The translations under genes were made by a program, and so were the position numbers. Of a stretch of 64,000 nt of DNA, positions 31,801-42,219 are shown piece after piece (within the stretch, counting starts at the first letter, position 1; each line of letters starts with the position of its first letter). Source of the DNA: Bombyx mori (lineage: Eukaryota > Arthropoda > Insecta > Lepidoptera > Bombycidae); NCBI RefSeq assembly GCF_030269925.1, contig NC_085135.1:6262753-6326752 (forward strand), written 5' to 3'. The notes under the pieces are model-generated. The model was not told the origin of the DNA. It searched no databases and was given only the letters and a program-made list of their open reading frames with translations.

Positions 31801-33422
31801 CAGCATATGACTTTGAAATCGAGTACGTTAGGACAGATAAAAATGTAGCCGATGCACTTTCACGGTTAATCGAGTCTCAAAAAAATGACGTAGCTTCCGA
31901 GGAAACAGACTTACCCGAGCAAACCTACTTACACTTCTCAACAGAAGCTCTGTTAATAGATTATAATGTTCTTAAAAAACAAACTAGTAGTGATCCAATC
32001 TTAAGTCGCGTGTTAAGTTATATAAGGGACGGATGGCCCTTAGACATAGAAATTAATGAATTAAAACCATATTATAATAGGAAAAACGAACTTTATATTG
32101 AATTAGGATGTATAATGTGGGGTCATCGTGTGGTTATACCCTCTTCATGCAGAAACAAAATAATAACGGAGCTTCATGATCCGCATATGGGCATAGTAAA
32201 AACAAAATCGCTAGCACGTAGTTACGTTTGGTGGCCGGGAATCGACGAAGCGCTCGAGACGGAATGTCGCGCTTGCACCGTGTGTGCTGCCGTCGCAGAC
32301 GCACCTTCTACACACGCGCCCCGCTCGTGGCCCTGGCCCTCACGCCCCTGGTCCAGGTTACACTTAGACTTCTTAGGCCCCATAGGTGGAGTCACTTATC
32401 TAGTTGTAGTGGATTCATGCTCCAAATGGATAGAGGCAATTAAAATGCAGAGGACAACGGCACAAGCGGTTATATCGGTACTGCGGGACTTGTGGTCAAA
32501 ATTCGGCCTGCCAAAGCAAACGGTCAGTGACAATGGACCGCCTTTCTCGAGCTCTGATTTTCAGAAGTTTCTGATTCATAATGGCATAAAACATATTTAT
32601 TCAGCTCCCTATCATCCCGCCTCTAATGGGGCCGCTGAAAACGCAGTTAAAATTTGTAAACGTGCGATTAAAAAGGCATTAAAACAGAATTTAAACGTAG
32701 ATACAGCTCTGTGTAGATTTTTATTAGCCTATAGAAATACAGAACATGCAACTACCGGCGATAGTCCAGCCAATATATTACAGGGTCGAAGTCTCCGTAT
32801 GAGATTAGATAATTTAAAACCAGAAAGGCAATCCCGAGTTATCGCGCAACAAGAGCGGAGCGAGCAAAACGCAGGGGGTGTGCAGCGACAACTCGAGCCG
32901 GGCACTAAGGTGTGGTATCGGGATTATCGAGGTCTGGATAAATGGGTACCTGGGACGATCCTCAAGCAATTAGGTAGTCGTGATTACTGTGTACGATCTA
33001 GTTTTGGAACCGAGAATCATAGGCACGTCGATCAGCTAAAATTAAGGGTTACAAAAAATATAGATAAAGTTGATACCTTTGCGTCGATTCGTAAAAATAT
33101 AAGTCCCGAACTGATCGTGCAAAATTTAGACTTAAGAACACAATCACGTAAGTCGCTATCATTTCCCATGACAAGTGGCGAGGAACCAGTGGCGGTGGTC
33201 AACGATTCGGGGAAGAGTAGTTCACCACCAAAAAATAGCACACCGGCACAGGATGCTGTATCGCCTATTCGTGGCAGCCCTATGAGACCCGCTGTGCCGA
33301 TAGACAAGAGAGCATGTAGTACTGGTGGTAAGAGTATCAATGAAAATGTGACACCCAAACGTGAACGTCCTGTAAGAATACGCAAGCCACCAGTTAGATA
33401 TGGATTCGAGGAAATAGATTAA
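31801..33422 (+). pseudogene. RNase H end and integrase of element F pol
   Basis: Continues element F after the D insertion: end of RNase H (AYDFEIEYVRTDKNVADALS), integrase zinc site (HDPHMGIVKTKSLAR to CTVC), DDE core (LDFLGPIGG, SDNGPPFSS, SNGAAENAVK), then a basic, proline-rich tail ending at the TAA at 33420. This frame of about 540 codons is itself unbroken, but the 5' part of pol is missing upstream, so it cannot yield a normal polyprotein. Confidence 0.88.
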
Positions 33423-33456
33423 GTATATATATAAATATATATATATAATATATATA
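33423..33456. repeat. TA microsatellite
   Basis: Nearly pure TA repeats between the pol stop of element F and an inverted repeat. A similar TA-rich stretch lies at 33875-33922 on the other side of that repeat. Confidence 0.9.
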
Positions 33457-33869
33457 TGTCGGGGGCGGGGCCAGGGATGGCTGAGCGGTAGTTTCGTCAT
33501 CACTCGTATTCGATTGAACTCAGTTTAGTAAATAAAACTTTTCAATAATAGTTAGTGAAACTCAACACACACAACTTTCACAATGACAGGATAAACCGAC
33601 AGTTTCGTTGCACATACCGACAGACCGACTGACTGACTGACTGAGACGGACGGAATCACTGTCTGACACGAATGCCACGACTCTGTCCACGTACCACCAT
33701 TTTATAACTGTGGCGTTACGGAGTCTACCCTTCATTTTGTGATATTTATCAAAACAACATTTCATCATTTAAAATAATAATCAAAACCACCGTCTTAATA
33801 TTACTAAAAGTCGTCAACCACGACACGGCCATTCTGTCACTTTGACGTTTGTGTATCGTTGATATTCCG
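33457..33869 (+). repeat. Left arm of a large inverted repeat pair (LTR-like)
   Basis: 413 bp beginning TGTCGGGGGCGG and ending TTGATATTCCG; its reverse complement is at 37149-37582. On the minus strand it has a TATA-like GTTATAAAATGG and then repeats of CAGT (arthropod initiator-like), so it looks like an LTR or promoter-bearing repeat. No primer site flanks it. The frames in it are non-coding. Confidence 0.75.
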
Positions 33870-34480
33870 TCTTTATATATATTTATTATTATTATATATA
33901 TTATTATATATAATAACGTCTCTGTTACCTCGATGGAAGATCTGAGCCACGAAGAAATCGTCACATCTTACGTTCTGGCTCGTGTTGCCCAGTTTGACTG
34001 TCGACTTCATCACATGGCATTTACTAGCGGAAATACAACACGTAACAAGCTATTGCAAGAAATTAAGGCAAGTGCAAGTCTCAAGTGAAAGTTCGATCGT
34101 AATAATGGATCTGTCATGATGAGTGGGTAGTTCCGACAAGAATTATTTTAAGCCGCTGACTTCTGCTACAATTACATGCCACTAGTGCAGTAAACTAAGA
34201 CATGAGACGGTGAATTGTCGCTGAAACTTTAGAATCTGCTGGATTTAATACCAATAACACTACACGTTCGATGACTGCCTCGGGCTCCAGCAAGCAAGCA
34301 AACAAGAAAACAAGCAAGTTTCCGTGGGGAAGAAAAATTGACACATCTGAAGTCGTCGTGACCTGTAAGATAAGACGTCCGGTGCGTTCGTGTCTGGCGA
34401 TGCGGCGGTGTTCGGGTCCCGCTGGCGGATGCAAGTTTTTCTGGTGAAGTGCGTGCTTGTGCGTGCTTGACAAGTGTTTG
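33870..34480. other. Unassigned sequence between repeats
   Basis: An AT-rich microsatellite is followed by about 550 bp that I cannot place. A 51-codon plus-strand frame starting MEDLSHEEIVTSYVLARVAQ (about 33933-34088) might be the beginning of a gag, but there is no family match I can support. Confidence 0.3.
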
Positions 34481-34599
34481 CGGTTGGCTTCCGCAGTGTG
34501 GGAGTAACATCGTGTAGGAGAGGTGGAACCCGTAAAATTTTAGTTTGCGTGGTGGCTGGTAAGATTTGTTGCGGTAAGAAGTTTGCATGGTGGTAAAAT

Positions 34600-34965
34600 G
34601 TCTTGTGAGTCTGCACAGGTAGCCGGAGGTGAGACTTCCGCGGTCGCGGCCCACCCAGTCCGCGAGAACCGGGCAGATCGCCTCAACGGTACGGAGGCCG
34701 GCCGACGGGTCCGCCAAACGACGAGACCACGCCTTTAGCACGGACTGCCGAGATTGGAGCCCCCGCGCTCCGGCTACACTTGCGCTAGGGCGCGCCGCCT
34801 CGTAGGAGACTGTGAGGTATCCTTGAATAACTCTAACTGCGATCGCGCGCTGCCGGCGTCGCAGCGCGGCGACGTTCTCGTGGGTAAGGACGTGGCACCA
34901 GACGGGTGCTCCGTATAGTGCCATCGACCGCACGGGTACCATCACCCTGCCTATTTCTGCCGTGA
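34600..34965 (-). pseudogene. R1-clade LINE ORF2 fragment
   Basis: The minus strand encodes MALYGAPVWCHVLTHENVAA, then RRRQRAIAVRVIQGY, SRRLADPSAGLRTVEA and VLADWVGRDRG, matching residues of the intact ORF2 around 61260-61650. A section corresponding to about 61395-61500 is missing. It is a small internal scrap; flanking sequence is from other elements. Confidence 0.85.
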
Positions 34966-35039
34966 AGCAGTGGTGTATTTCGGTTTGAAGGGTGGGGCAG
35001 CGGTTGTAACTATACTGAGACCTTAGAACTTCTATCTCA

Positions 35040-35120
35040 AGGTATGTGGTGCGTTTACGTTGTGGATGTCTATGGGTTCCAGTAACCACTTAACACCAGG
35101 TGGGCTGTGAGCTCGTCCAC
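35040..35120 (+). mobile_element. LINE 3' tail fragment
   Basis: Contains GGTTCCAGTAACCACTTAAC, ACCAGGTGGGCTGTGAGCTC and GTCCAC, the 3' tail shared by many lepidopteran LINE and SINE copies. The LINE at 41524-45485 ends with a related tail (GGTAACCACTCACCATCAGG). The 5' extent is unclear. Confidence 0.6.
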
Positions 35121-35134
35121 ACATTAAAACGAAG

Positions 35135-35337
35135 AGCGTAATCAAACGAAATTAGATCCGAAGTTTAAAGGGCCGTTTAAAGTAGTTGAAGTATTGGATG
35201 GTGACCGTTACACATTGAAAGCTTTAAGTTCAAAACGTACTTACAAATACCCACATGATAGGCTAAGAAAAATGCCAGCATGACACATACCAGTCGAGGT
35301 TGATGTAAATGATGATGATGAAGAGCAAGCTTAAATT
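35135..35337 (+). pseudogene. Gypsy-type integrase C-terminal fragment
   Basis: Frame TKLDPKFKGPFKVVEVLDGD and onward to RTYKYPHDRLRKMPA, with an internal stop, then an acidic tail (VDVNDDDEEQA) and TAA. This is the GPY/F end of a gypsy-type integrase, plus strand. It resembles the module of element B but is a separate copy. Confidence 0.75.
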
Positions 35338-36035
35338 GTGGTGAAAACTCGAGTAAGGATAGTCTATCGGCCGTATTGTGTTCGACCGTACCAGTAGCTA
35401 TTACGTAGTCGTAGCCCGGTAGAAATCGGTGTCTCTTGAGGCAACTCAAGTAGTCCGTGGGTGCGCGGTGCGCGTTTGGCTCTGGCGGAGGTCGGGGTCT
35501 GTAAAGACCATCGTGTGTAGTCAGCGGGTGATGCACACGGGCGATCCACGCTGTGGATGCGCATCATGAGGGCAATTGCGATTGCTGGTCGGCTGGAGAG
35601 CCGTGGCGTTAGATATTTTTACTCGGAAGTTTTCTTTGATCTGAGTTCCTGTAAGCTATGCCTGATTTGTACAGAGTAAATTTGAGGTTTGATGAACGAC
35701 TGTGGTACGTGCTCTGGCTGCTGAATAGTGAACTTTGTATACCCTATTGTTTTATTTGGTTAAAATGGTATTAAAACAGTTAAGTCTTAAAGTGTAGTCA
35801 GGAGTGATCGAGCGGAACAAGTGTTCTCGTGGATGTTTTTGATTGTAGGTTAACCATCACACGAGGACGTGTACAGTCAGGAAGACCGTGTCGCAATCAA
35901 CACGTGATTGCTGCAGCCAATACGAGATATGGGACGCAAGCGCCGTCTGTCGGCGCTCGATGGGTCAACTATTCACCGGCCGAGCGGAGCGACATGCCGG
36001 TAGCTGCGTAATATCGGGCAATTTTGGTAAATAAG
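35338..36035. other. Non-coding stretch, possibly LTR and leader remnants
   Basis: Lies between an integrase end and a protease fragment of the same orientation, where a 3' UTR, LTR or leader could sit. A string near 35855-35900 (ACACGAGGACGTGTACAG with ACCGTGTCGCA) resembles one near 37095-37135 (ACACGAGGACGTGTGTAAC with GCCGTGTCGCA). No LTR pair can be defined. Confidence 0.35.
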
Positions 36036-36200
36036 AACAATCTGGCGAGTCGTATTATTTTTATTTGGATTCTGGTGCCGAATGCTCTCTTGTCAAGAAA
36101 TCTATTAGTAGTAGCTTCATAATTCAGCAATTTTATACGATGGTTCTCATAAAAGGTTTCTGTTGTTTTGACCCAAAACTGTACGGAACAAATCCTATGC
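36036..36200 (+). pseudogene. Retroviral-type protease fragment
   Basis: Frame YYFYLDSGAECSLVKKSI with the aspartic-protease DSGA motif intact, about 45 residues, then no further similarity. Related to the protease of element B at 22920-23000, in which the aspartate is lost. Plus strand. Confidence 0.65.
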
Positions 36201-36227
36201 GATGGTTTATTGCTTACCTATTGTATG

Positions 36228-36540
36228 TCATGTACTACCCGATAGTTGTTTTAATCGGTTCAGTGAGATTGAGCATTCAGCGAAATAAGCACTTAAATCT
36301 AGTGTGTCCTTATTCGAAGCCCAGACTTGCGCTATTGCTGACCAAGCTCGCATGAGCTCATGGAATTGTTCTTTACAAGAAGTGCTAGGAGCATATCTTT
36401 TTTTTAATTGTTCTATCCAACGTATAAAAAGGGTGAGCCCTCTTGAGCTTTTAATAATTCGCGTGCCATACCCCCAAAGCTTTTTACCGATATGTGATAC
36501 TTGCTGCAAGTACTCTAGAACAATGACTGTTGATATGTGA
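36228..36540 (-). other. Unrecognised minus-strand frame before the minisatellite
   Basis: About 100 residues rich in lysine and leucine (for example FIRWIEQLKKRYAPSTSCKE and AWSAIAQVWASNKDTLDLSA). The composition recalls a retroelement gag, but I cannot match a family. It merges with the minisatellite at 36541. May be chance. Confidence 0.25.
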
Positions 36541-36908
36541 GTCACAGGGATGACTATCATTGAACACTTGTAGTCACAGGGATGACTATCATTGAACACT
36601 TGTAGTCACAGGGATGACTATCATTGAACACTTGTAGTCACAGGGATGACTATTATTGAGCACTTGTAGTCACAGGGATGACTATCATTGAACACTTGTA
36701 GTCACAGGGATGACTATCATTGAACACTTGTAGTCACAGGGATGACTATCATTGAACACTTGTAGTCACAGGGATAACTATCATTGAACACTTGTAGTCA
36801 CAGGGATAACTATCATTGAACACTTGTAGTCACAGGGATGACTATCATTGAACACTTGTAGTCACAGGGATGACTATCATTGAACACTTGTAGTCACAGG
36901 GATGACTT
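36541..36908. repeat. 32-bp minisatellite, 11.5 copies
   Basis: Unit GTCACAGGGATGACTATCAT followed by TGAACACTTGTA, head to tail, 11 full copies and a 16-bp partial. Most copies are identical; copy 4 has TATTATTGAG and copies 8 and 9 share GATAACT. No spacers. Flanked by retroelement fragments and unassigned sequence. Confidence 0.97.
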
Positions 36909-37148
36909 AGTTACTGTGTACATGAATTGTACGGGAAGAACTTGCAGCAGTAGTAAATCACTTATTTTCGTTTGTGTAATCTTTCAATGTCGTTATAGAA
37001 TTTGTGATGACACAAGACTTTTATTTTAGTAGAGTGGTCAGATATGGCCGAGCGTGAATGATACTGTGCGGTATTGGCTTTTGTTTCAGATTAACACACG
37101 AGGACGTGTGTAACACAGGATGGCCGTGTCGCATCCGGGTCAATAGTT
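36909..37148. other. Unassigned sequence after the minisatellite
   Basis: About 240 bp with no coding frame. The later part shares ACACGAGGACGTGT and GGCCGTGTCGCA with 35855-35900, so it may be another copy of the same degenerate repeat. Confidence 0.35.
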
Positions 37149-37582
37149 CGGAATATCAACGATACACAAACGTCAAAGTGACAGAATGGCCGTGTCGTGG
37201 TTGACGACTTTTAGTAATATTAAGACGATGGTTTTTATTATTATTTTAAATGATGAAATGTTGTTTTGATAAATATCACAAAATGAAGGGTAGACTCCGT
37301 AACGCCACAGTTATAAAATGGCGGTACGTGGACAGAGTCGTGGCATTCGTGTCAGACAGTGATTCCGTCCGTCTCAGCAGCGAGTCTCTGACAGTCAGTC
37401 AGTCAGTCAGTCGGTCTGTCGGTATGTGCAACGAAACTGTCGGTTTATCCTGTCATTGTGAAAGTTGTGTGTGTTGAGTTTCAATAATTATTATTGAAAA
37501 GTTTTATTGACTAAACTGAGTTCAATCGAATACGAGCGATGACGAAACTACCGCTTAGCCATCCCCGCCGCTGCCGCCGACA
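37149..37582 (-). repeat. Right arm of the large inverted repeat pair
   Basis: 434 bp, reverse complement of 33457-33869 with a few indels, including extra bases around the CAGT repeats (37376-37412). On the plus strand it runs from CGGAATATCAACG to CCGCCGACA, with GTTATAAAATGG and CAGTCAGTCAGTCAGT in promoter-like order. Flanks do not show a clear target duplication. Confidence 0.75.
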
Positions 37583-37637
37583 TACATTAATTTAACAATT
37601 TTTATAAAAGACAGACCAAAATCCTAAACAACATATA

Positions 37638-37867
37638 TGTGGGATCGTTCATAAGTAAAAGTGGGATGAATATAGCGAAATTCTTTATTTTACTTCACAA
37701 TCACTTCGTACACGTCTTTCTAAAACTATTCCAATTTTGAACTACCTCCTCTAACCTTAAGCTACTATACCTTTGTGAATCTAATAGAATGTTGCCATTG
37801 CAACAGGCACAAAATAAATATTAAAAAAACAAACTGAAAAAACGTAATAAAAATAACACTCCCCACA
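37638..37867 (-). repeat. 3' LTR of element E (candidate)
   Basis: 230 bp that on the minus strand begins TGTGGGGAGTG and ends GATCCCACA, directly after the pol reading frame. The TG...CA ends and the position support an LTR. No second copy is present in the window. Confidence 0.65.
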
Positions 37868-37879
37868 CGGCCATCCTGG

Positions 37880-39745
37880 TCATTCATCTGACCCAGATGA
37901 ACTATTTTCATTCACGACCCAAGGCTTCATTAGGTCAGCCGAGCTGGTAGTATTAATAGGACCTTCACCGTCGCCGACTTTTCTTACAGCGTACCGGTAA
38001 GGGTGCTTCTTAGCCACTACTTCGTAAGGCCCCAGAAATTTTGGATACAGCTTACTTCCCTGGGTGAATTGAGTTCGCTTGATAGCAAAAGTCACCTACT
38101 TCGTAATTTATAGCCTTTTTTCTTTTTATATTGTAGCTTTTGACATTCTCCTCTTGTATCTTCTTGATAGATTCTTTAGCTTTAGTTCTTAGTTCATTTC
38201 GTTTCGCACTGTAATTTTGTATTTCCTCTTCTTCTATCAGCTTCATAATATCTTCATTTTTGTCTTTCATCTTTGTCCCAAAAAGAAGTTCAAAAGGTGT
38301 CATACCAATACTTCTCTGGTACGTGCTATTCAAACAGCGTTGTACTACTGAAATTCGTCTATACCACTTCGTCGGATCATCAGCACTAAGCTTACTTAAA
38401 ACGCTTATGATTACTTGGTGGATTCTCTCGACTTGGCCATTTCCTCGTGGCTGTCCAGTAGTAATAGTGTAATGAGTAATACCTTCCTCTTTACAGTAGT
38501 CCTGAAAATTTGTCGATGTAAATGCGGCGTTACGATCTGAAATAATCTTTTGTGGTGAGCCGAATGTTTGTTGTTGGATTCTTAACTTATCTAACGTCTC
38601 TTCTGTGGACAAAGTTTTCGTAGGGTAGATCCAGGTGAATTTAGTAAATCCATCCACGACAGTTAGGATGTGCTTATAATTTTTATGGGTTGATGTCAGT
38701 GGACCGAGGTGATCAATATGATATGTCGCCAGCGGAACATCTCCTTTATCCAACGGATGTAAGTATCCCTCTTTCTTTCCTTTCTTATGCGAAATAAGAA
38801 TACATTCCACACAATTATCTATAATCTTTCTAATCTTTTTTTTCAGGTTCTCTATGTAGTATTCTCTTTTCACAAGTTCTTCCGTCTTAATTATCCCAAA
38901 ATGTCCATGATCGTGTTTCTTTCTTATGATTTCATATTGCATTTTCTTTGGAACTACAATAAGTCTCGTACCATCTTTTTCCTTACAAAGTATTCCTCTT
39001 TCTATAAGATAATATTGATAGGGTCCTTTTTCTAACTTTTTCTTTAAAAGGTTAGTATGCGGATCATCGTCTTGTGCTTTCTTAAGTCGGGCTGCTGTTT
39101 CCGTTAATATCATACAAATCGGGTTTCTGCTTAACGCGTCAGCATGTTTAAGTCTTGTTCCAGGCCTATGCTCTATGTCGTAATTGTACTCTTCAAGAAG
39201 TAGAGCCCAGCGCGCAACACGCGGAGGTAGATCTTTCTTTTGTAACGTCTTAGTCAGAGCAGAACAATCTGTGATAATTTTAAATCGAATTCCTAAAAAA
39301 TATACGCGGAATTTCTTAACAGCTTCAGCAATTGCTAATATCTCCAGGTAATAACTATGATAGTTTCTTTCGATAGATGTCGTCTTTTTGCTCATGTAAT
39401 AGATCGGATGCATTTGATTGTCTTTTGGGCTCTTTTGTAATAAAACAGTTCCATAGCCTTCTACGCTCGCGTCTGTATGTAGCTCCGTTACCAAATCAGG
39501 ATCATAGATACGCAGAACGGGCGAACTGCACAGTATGTTTTTTAAATCATAGAAAGCCTTCTCACACTCATCACTAAAATGAAATTATCCTGAATGATGT
39601 AGCCTAAGTACTCTATTTCTCTTCTCATGAATAAACATTTGCTCCAGTTAAACATTAATCCGTATTCTTCAGCTCTCTTAAAAACTGTTAATAATTTATC
39701 CAGCCCTTCATCTTGTGTTGTACTTGGTATTGCTAGATCATCCAA
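37880..39745 (-). pseudogene. RT end, RNase H and integrase of element E
   Basis: From 39745 leftwards: reverse-transcriptase thumb (LFMRREIEYLGYIIQD), a deletion of about 90 residues, then RNase H (HTDASVEGYGTVLLQK, IITDCSALTKTL), integrase zinc site (HDHGHFGIIKTEELV to CVECI), DDE core (YHIDHLGPL, SDRNAAFTS, GNGQVERIH), a frameshift near 38080, and a GPY region (PKFLGPYEVVAKKHPY). The 480-codon block 39494-38052 is otherwise open. Plus-strand frames here are shadows. Confidence 0.87.
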
Positions 39746-39895
39746 AACCGTGGTGAACTCTTCATAAGTTAATCTCGCATTACCCACTATGCGTCTTAGG
39801 TGATACTTACACGATCGCACCCCACTCTCCCATAGACCACCAAAATGTGGGGAATACGGCGGAATAAATCGAAATGCAATGCCGTTATCGGCTGC
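39746..39895 (-). pseudogene. BEL/Pao integrase fragment
   Basis: Frame IAADNGIAFRFIPPYSPHFG and onward GLWESGVRSCKYHLRRIVG to YEEFTTVL. The PPYSPHFGGLWE motif is diagnostic of BEL/Pao integrases. On one side it fuses to gypsy-type gag sequence (39896) and on the other to gypsy-type reverse transcriptase (39745). Confidence 0.8.
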
Positions 39896-40145
39896 GATCG
39901 AGGCTGGCCAATATATGATAAAATTTTGCCGTCTCGTTAGTCACTCGCATGATGGCAAATTGTCCTTCCACTTGCGCAAACCATATTTCGGGTTTTTCAG
40001 GCCAGAACGGTGGTATCCTGATGTGTGTTGAGGGTAGTTCTGTATTCGGGCACGCTGGCCCGACAGGCGACGCCATCTTGACGTGTCGCCGTGGTCGTGT
40101 AGTTACCTGCGAACGCGCCGTGTCCGATCCGCTGGGTTCCGACAT
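39896..40145 (-). pseudogene. Gypsy-type gag N-terminus
   Basis: Starts MSEPSGSDTARSQ at 40145 and contains IRIPPFWPEKPEIWFAQVEG and FAIMRVTNETAKFYHILASL, the conserved gag start of Mag/CsRn1-type gypsy elements. It is cut after about 80 residues where BEL/Pao integrase begins. Confidence 0.75.
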
Positions 40146-40214
40146 CTATTCCTCCGGGGTGCTCGTAGTCGTGGGTCACCAGTTTGGTAGTCGTTGGTGG
40201 TGGTTGTAAGGTCA

Positions 40215-40730
40215 CCAATGCCGGGCGGCACAATAACGAGTCCGTAATTGGATGGACAGTTTATTTCCAATCACAGATAGTATAGCAATATTTAGAAGGA
40301 GAAATTATGGAGTACAGAAGGCACAGATAAAGCGGTAGCAAGTTCAAACACAATAATACAAAATAGACGAAAGCAATAAATCGTAAGTCGAGGATTGACA
40401 CAGTGTTAGCGTGGCGTTGATCAAACCCGACTGGCCGCGGGCGGCGGCCGAGTCGTGGCGCAGGCGACGACCGGTAGTACGTACGCAGTTATACATAGTC
40501 GGGGTCTTTGCTGCATACTAGCGGTTACGCCCGACTATGCTTGTGTAAATAATATAATTTTGAGTAGTGTTGTGAATGTATGATTGTTTGGCGTATTTAT
40601 GTACTGTATGAGAGTGTGTTATAGAATACGTAATTAAATATGATATAATATTAAATATTGAGTAGGTGTGCAATGTAAATTAATAAATAATATGAACTAA
40701 TATACATAAATATAGTAGAAACACCTACAG
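40215..40730 (-). repeat. Probable 5' LTR upstream of the gag fragment
   Basis: About 500 AT-rich bp with a GC-rich island (40420-40470), between BEL/Pao integrase (VDC at 40731) and the gag start. On the minus strand it ends GCCGCCCGGCA before TTGGTGACC, the usual primer-site start (TGGTGACC) of this gypsy group. No partner LTR is seen. Confidence 0.5.
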
Positions 40731-41520
40731 TCTACACCTGATTTCATGAATGGAAAACTAGGTTCCAGGCGCTCAGAAGGTAAGTTACCCATGATAGGTG
40801 TCAGTGTCTTACCCTTAATACGTGTACACATCACACATTCTCGTATTATCCTCTTTGCTAAATTTTTAGCATTTAGCGGCCACCAATATTCACGCATAGT
40901 ACCTAGCCAACATTAGCTGCGGACCGCCATGTAACAATCGCTTATGCTCGTATCTAAATAAGCTAACCGTGAAAGGATGTCTACTACATAATAAAACAGG
41001 ATGTTTTTTATCGAAGTTGAAACACGACGCGTTACTTAGTCTACCACCGACTCGTATTATTTTATAATCGTCCAAAAAAAACATTCAAACTAGAAATACG
41101 GTTGTATTGTTTACAATTTGTTCGAATTGGAATCTTGTTGATTAAGTTATTATAAACGTCCGGAAACGACCTTATTTGCACTAATCTAATGAGCATTCGC
41201 TGTGACGCGTTCAATTCACTAAGAGATAAGGAACCGGTTTGACGGCTATCCTTCGCGCGTGTATTATTTATGAATCGAAGTACATAAGCACCTATTCTTT
41301 TTAATTTCGTAAATGATTCGAATCGCTTAAAGTCAATTAAATCATCGTATTTTGTAGAAATTAAACTCACTTGCTTAGATTTTAGTTCTGGTAAAGTTTG
41401 ACAGTTCGGTATATCGGAATTTTTAATGTTTATTGAATATGACTCGCGTAAAAACGACGGGCCATACCACCATAAATGACTATCTCTTAATAAATCTAAA
41501 CTACAACCTCTCGACAACAA
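40731..41520 (-). pseudogene. BEL/Pao pol: linker and integrase zinc-binding region
   Basis: Minus-strand pieces: LLSRGCSLDLLRDSHLWWYG (41520 down), a linker, integrase N-terminus (FLDDYKIIRVGGRLSNASCF, RHPFTVSLFRYEHKRLLHGG), and REYWWPLNAKNLAKRIIREC with CVMCTRIK. Frame breaks occur near 41084 and 40890. It is the continuation of the RNase H at 45491-45892, from which it was separated by the LINE at 41524-45485. Confidence 0.85.
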
Positions 41521-41523
41521 GTC

Positions 41524-42200
41524 GGTGTTGGGGGTTGGTGCTTCCCGCTTCCGTAGGTTTAACCCGCGATTCCCTACAAGTGACCCCTGGGTGGTGCTAA
41601 ACGGGAGCCGAAAACATAACCGGTGGTAGGACCTAGTCCGACTGGCTGGCGACCACCCTCCAACTAGAGTCCGCCGCCAAATAGCCTAGCTGTGTTCCGG
41701 CATGTGGGTTGGAGAGCCAGTTCTATTCCTTCCCTTTCCCCTTCCTTGCTGGGGGTGAGTCTTGGTGACGCCTGAAACATGCGGAGCAGACGTGCGTACG
41801 AGCTCACGGGGCGTGATTGTTTGACAGGGGTATAGGGAGACCCAGTGAAACGGTATCCGCTGCCTCCCGCCGGTCAGTAGGGGACCTGAACCCGGGTGTC
41901 TCTACTAAACTCCGCCCCGGGAAGCTGTCCCGCCAACCGGTGCAAAATCCTGTCGTGCGGTCGTCGTGCCGGAGTCGGAGACCGGAGTGGATCCCGGCGA
42001 TCGCACGCAGAGTGGACTGGGGGCCCTTCCATGCCCTGCGTCAGTCTCTCACGCAACCCGTGGTCGAGCACGTACTATGTTCCGCGCTTCATTCAGGTGT
42101 TGCCTCGATCTCACCTCCAACATCCTACCTCTCCTAATCCTACTCTCCGGAAATATAATTTATGAAGTCGAAAAAAAAAGAAAAGGGTTTTACAGGCGGT
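41524..42200 (+). promoter_or_regulatory. 5' region of the jockey-clade LINE
   Basis: About 680 GC-rich bp without a supported gene. Several short frames on both strands (41817-42310) have no recognisable domain. No ORF1 with zinc knuckles is visible, so ORF1 is either missing or deleted in this copy. Confidence 0.45.
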
Positions 42201-42219
42201 TCCCCATTCCACATTTAAT

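Larger units (their letters stand above)
37638..39745 (-). mobile_element. Gypsy-type element E, 3' half
   Basis: Minus-strand remnant containing part of reverse transcriptase, RNase H and integrase, followed by a 3' LTR at 37638-37867. Its upstream end joins BEL/Pao integrase sequence in the middle of an ORF at about 39745, so the 5' half is lost by recombination or deletion. Confidence 0.8.

Noticed and set aside
33562..33768. A 68-residue frame repeated at 37250-37477
   Set aside because: It is only the inverted repeat read in both places; it spans promoter-like sequence and has no coding features.
36541..36908. Regular repeats resembling a CRISPR array
   Set aside because: Units are contiguous with no spacers and the DNA is insect; it is a minisatellite.
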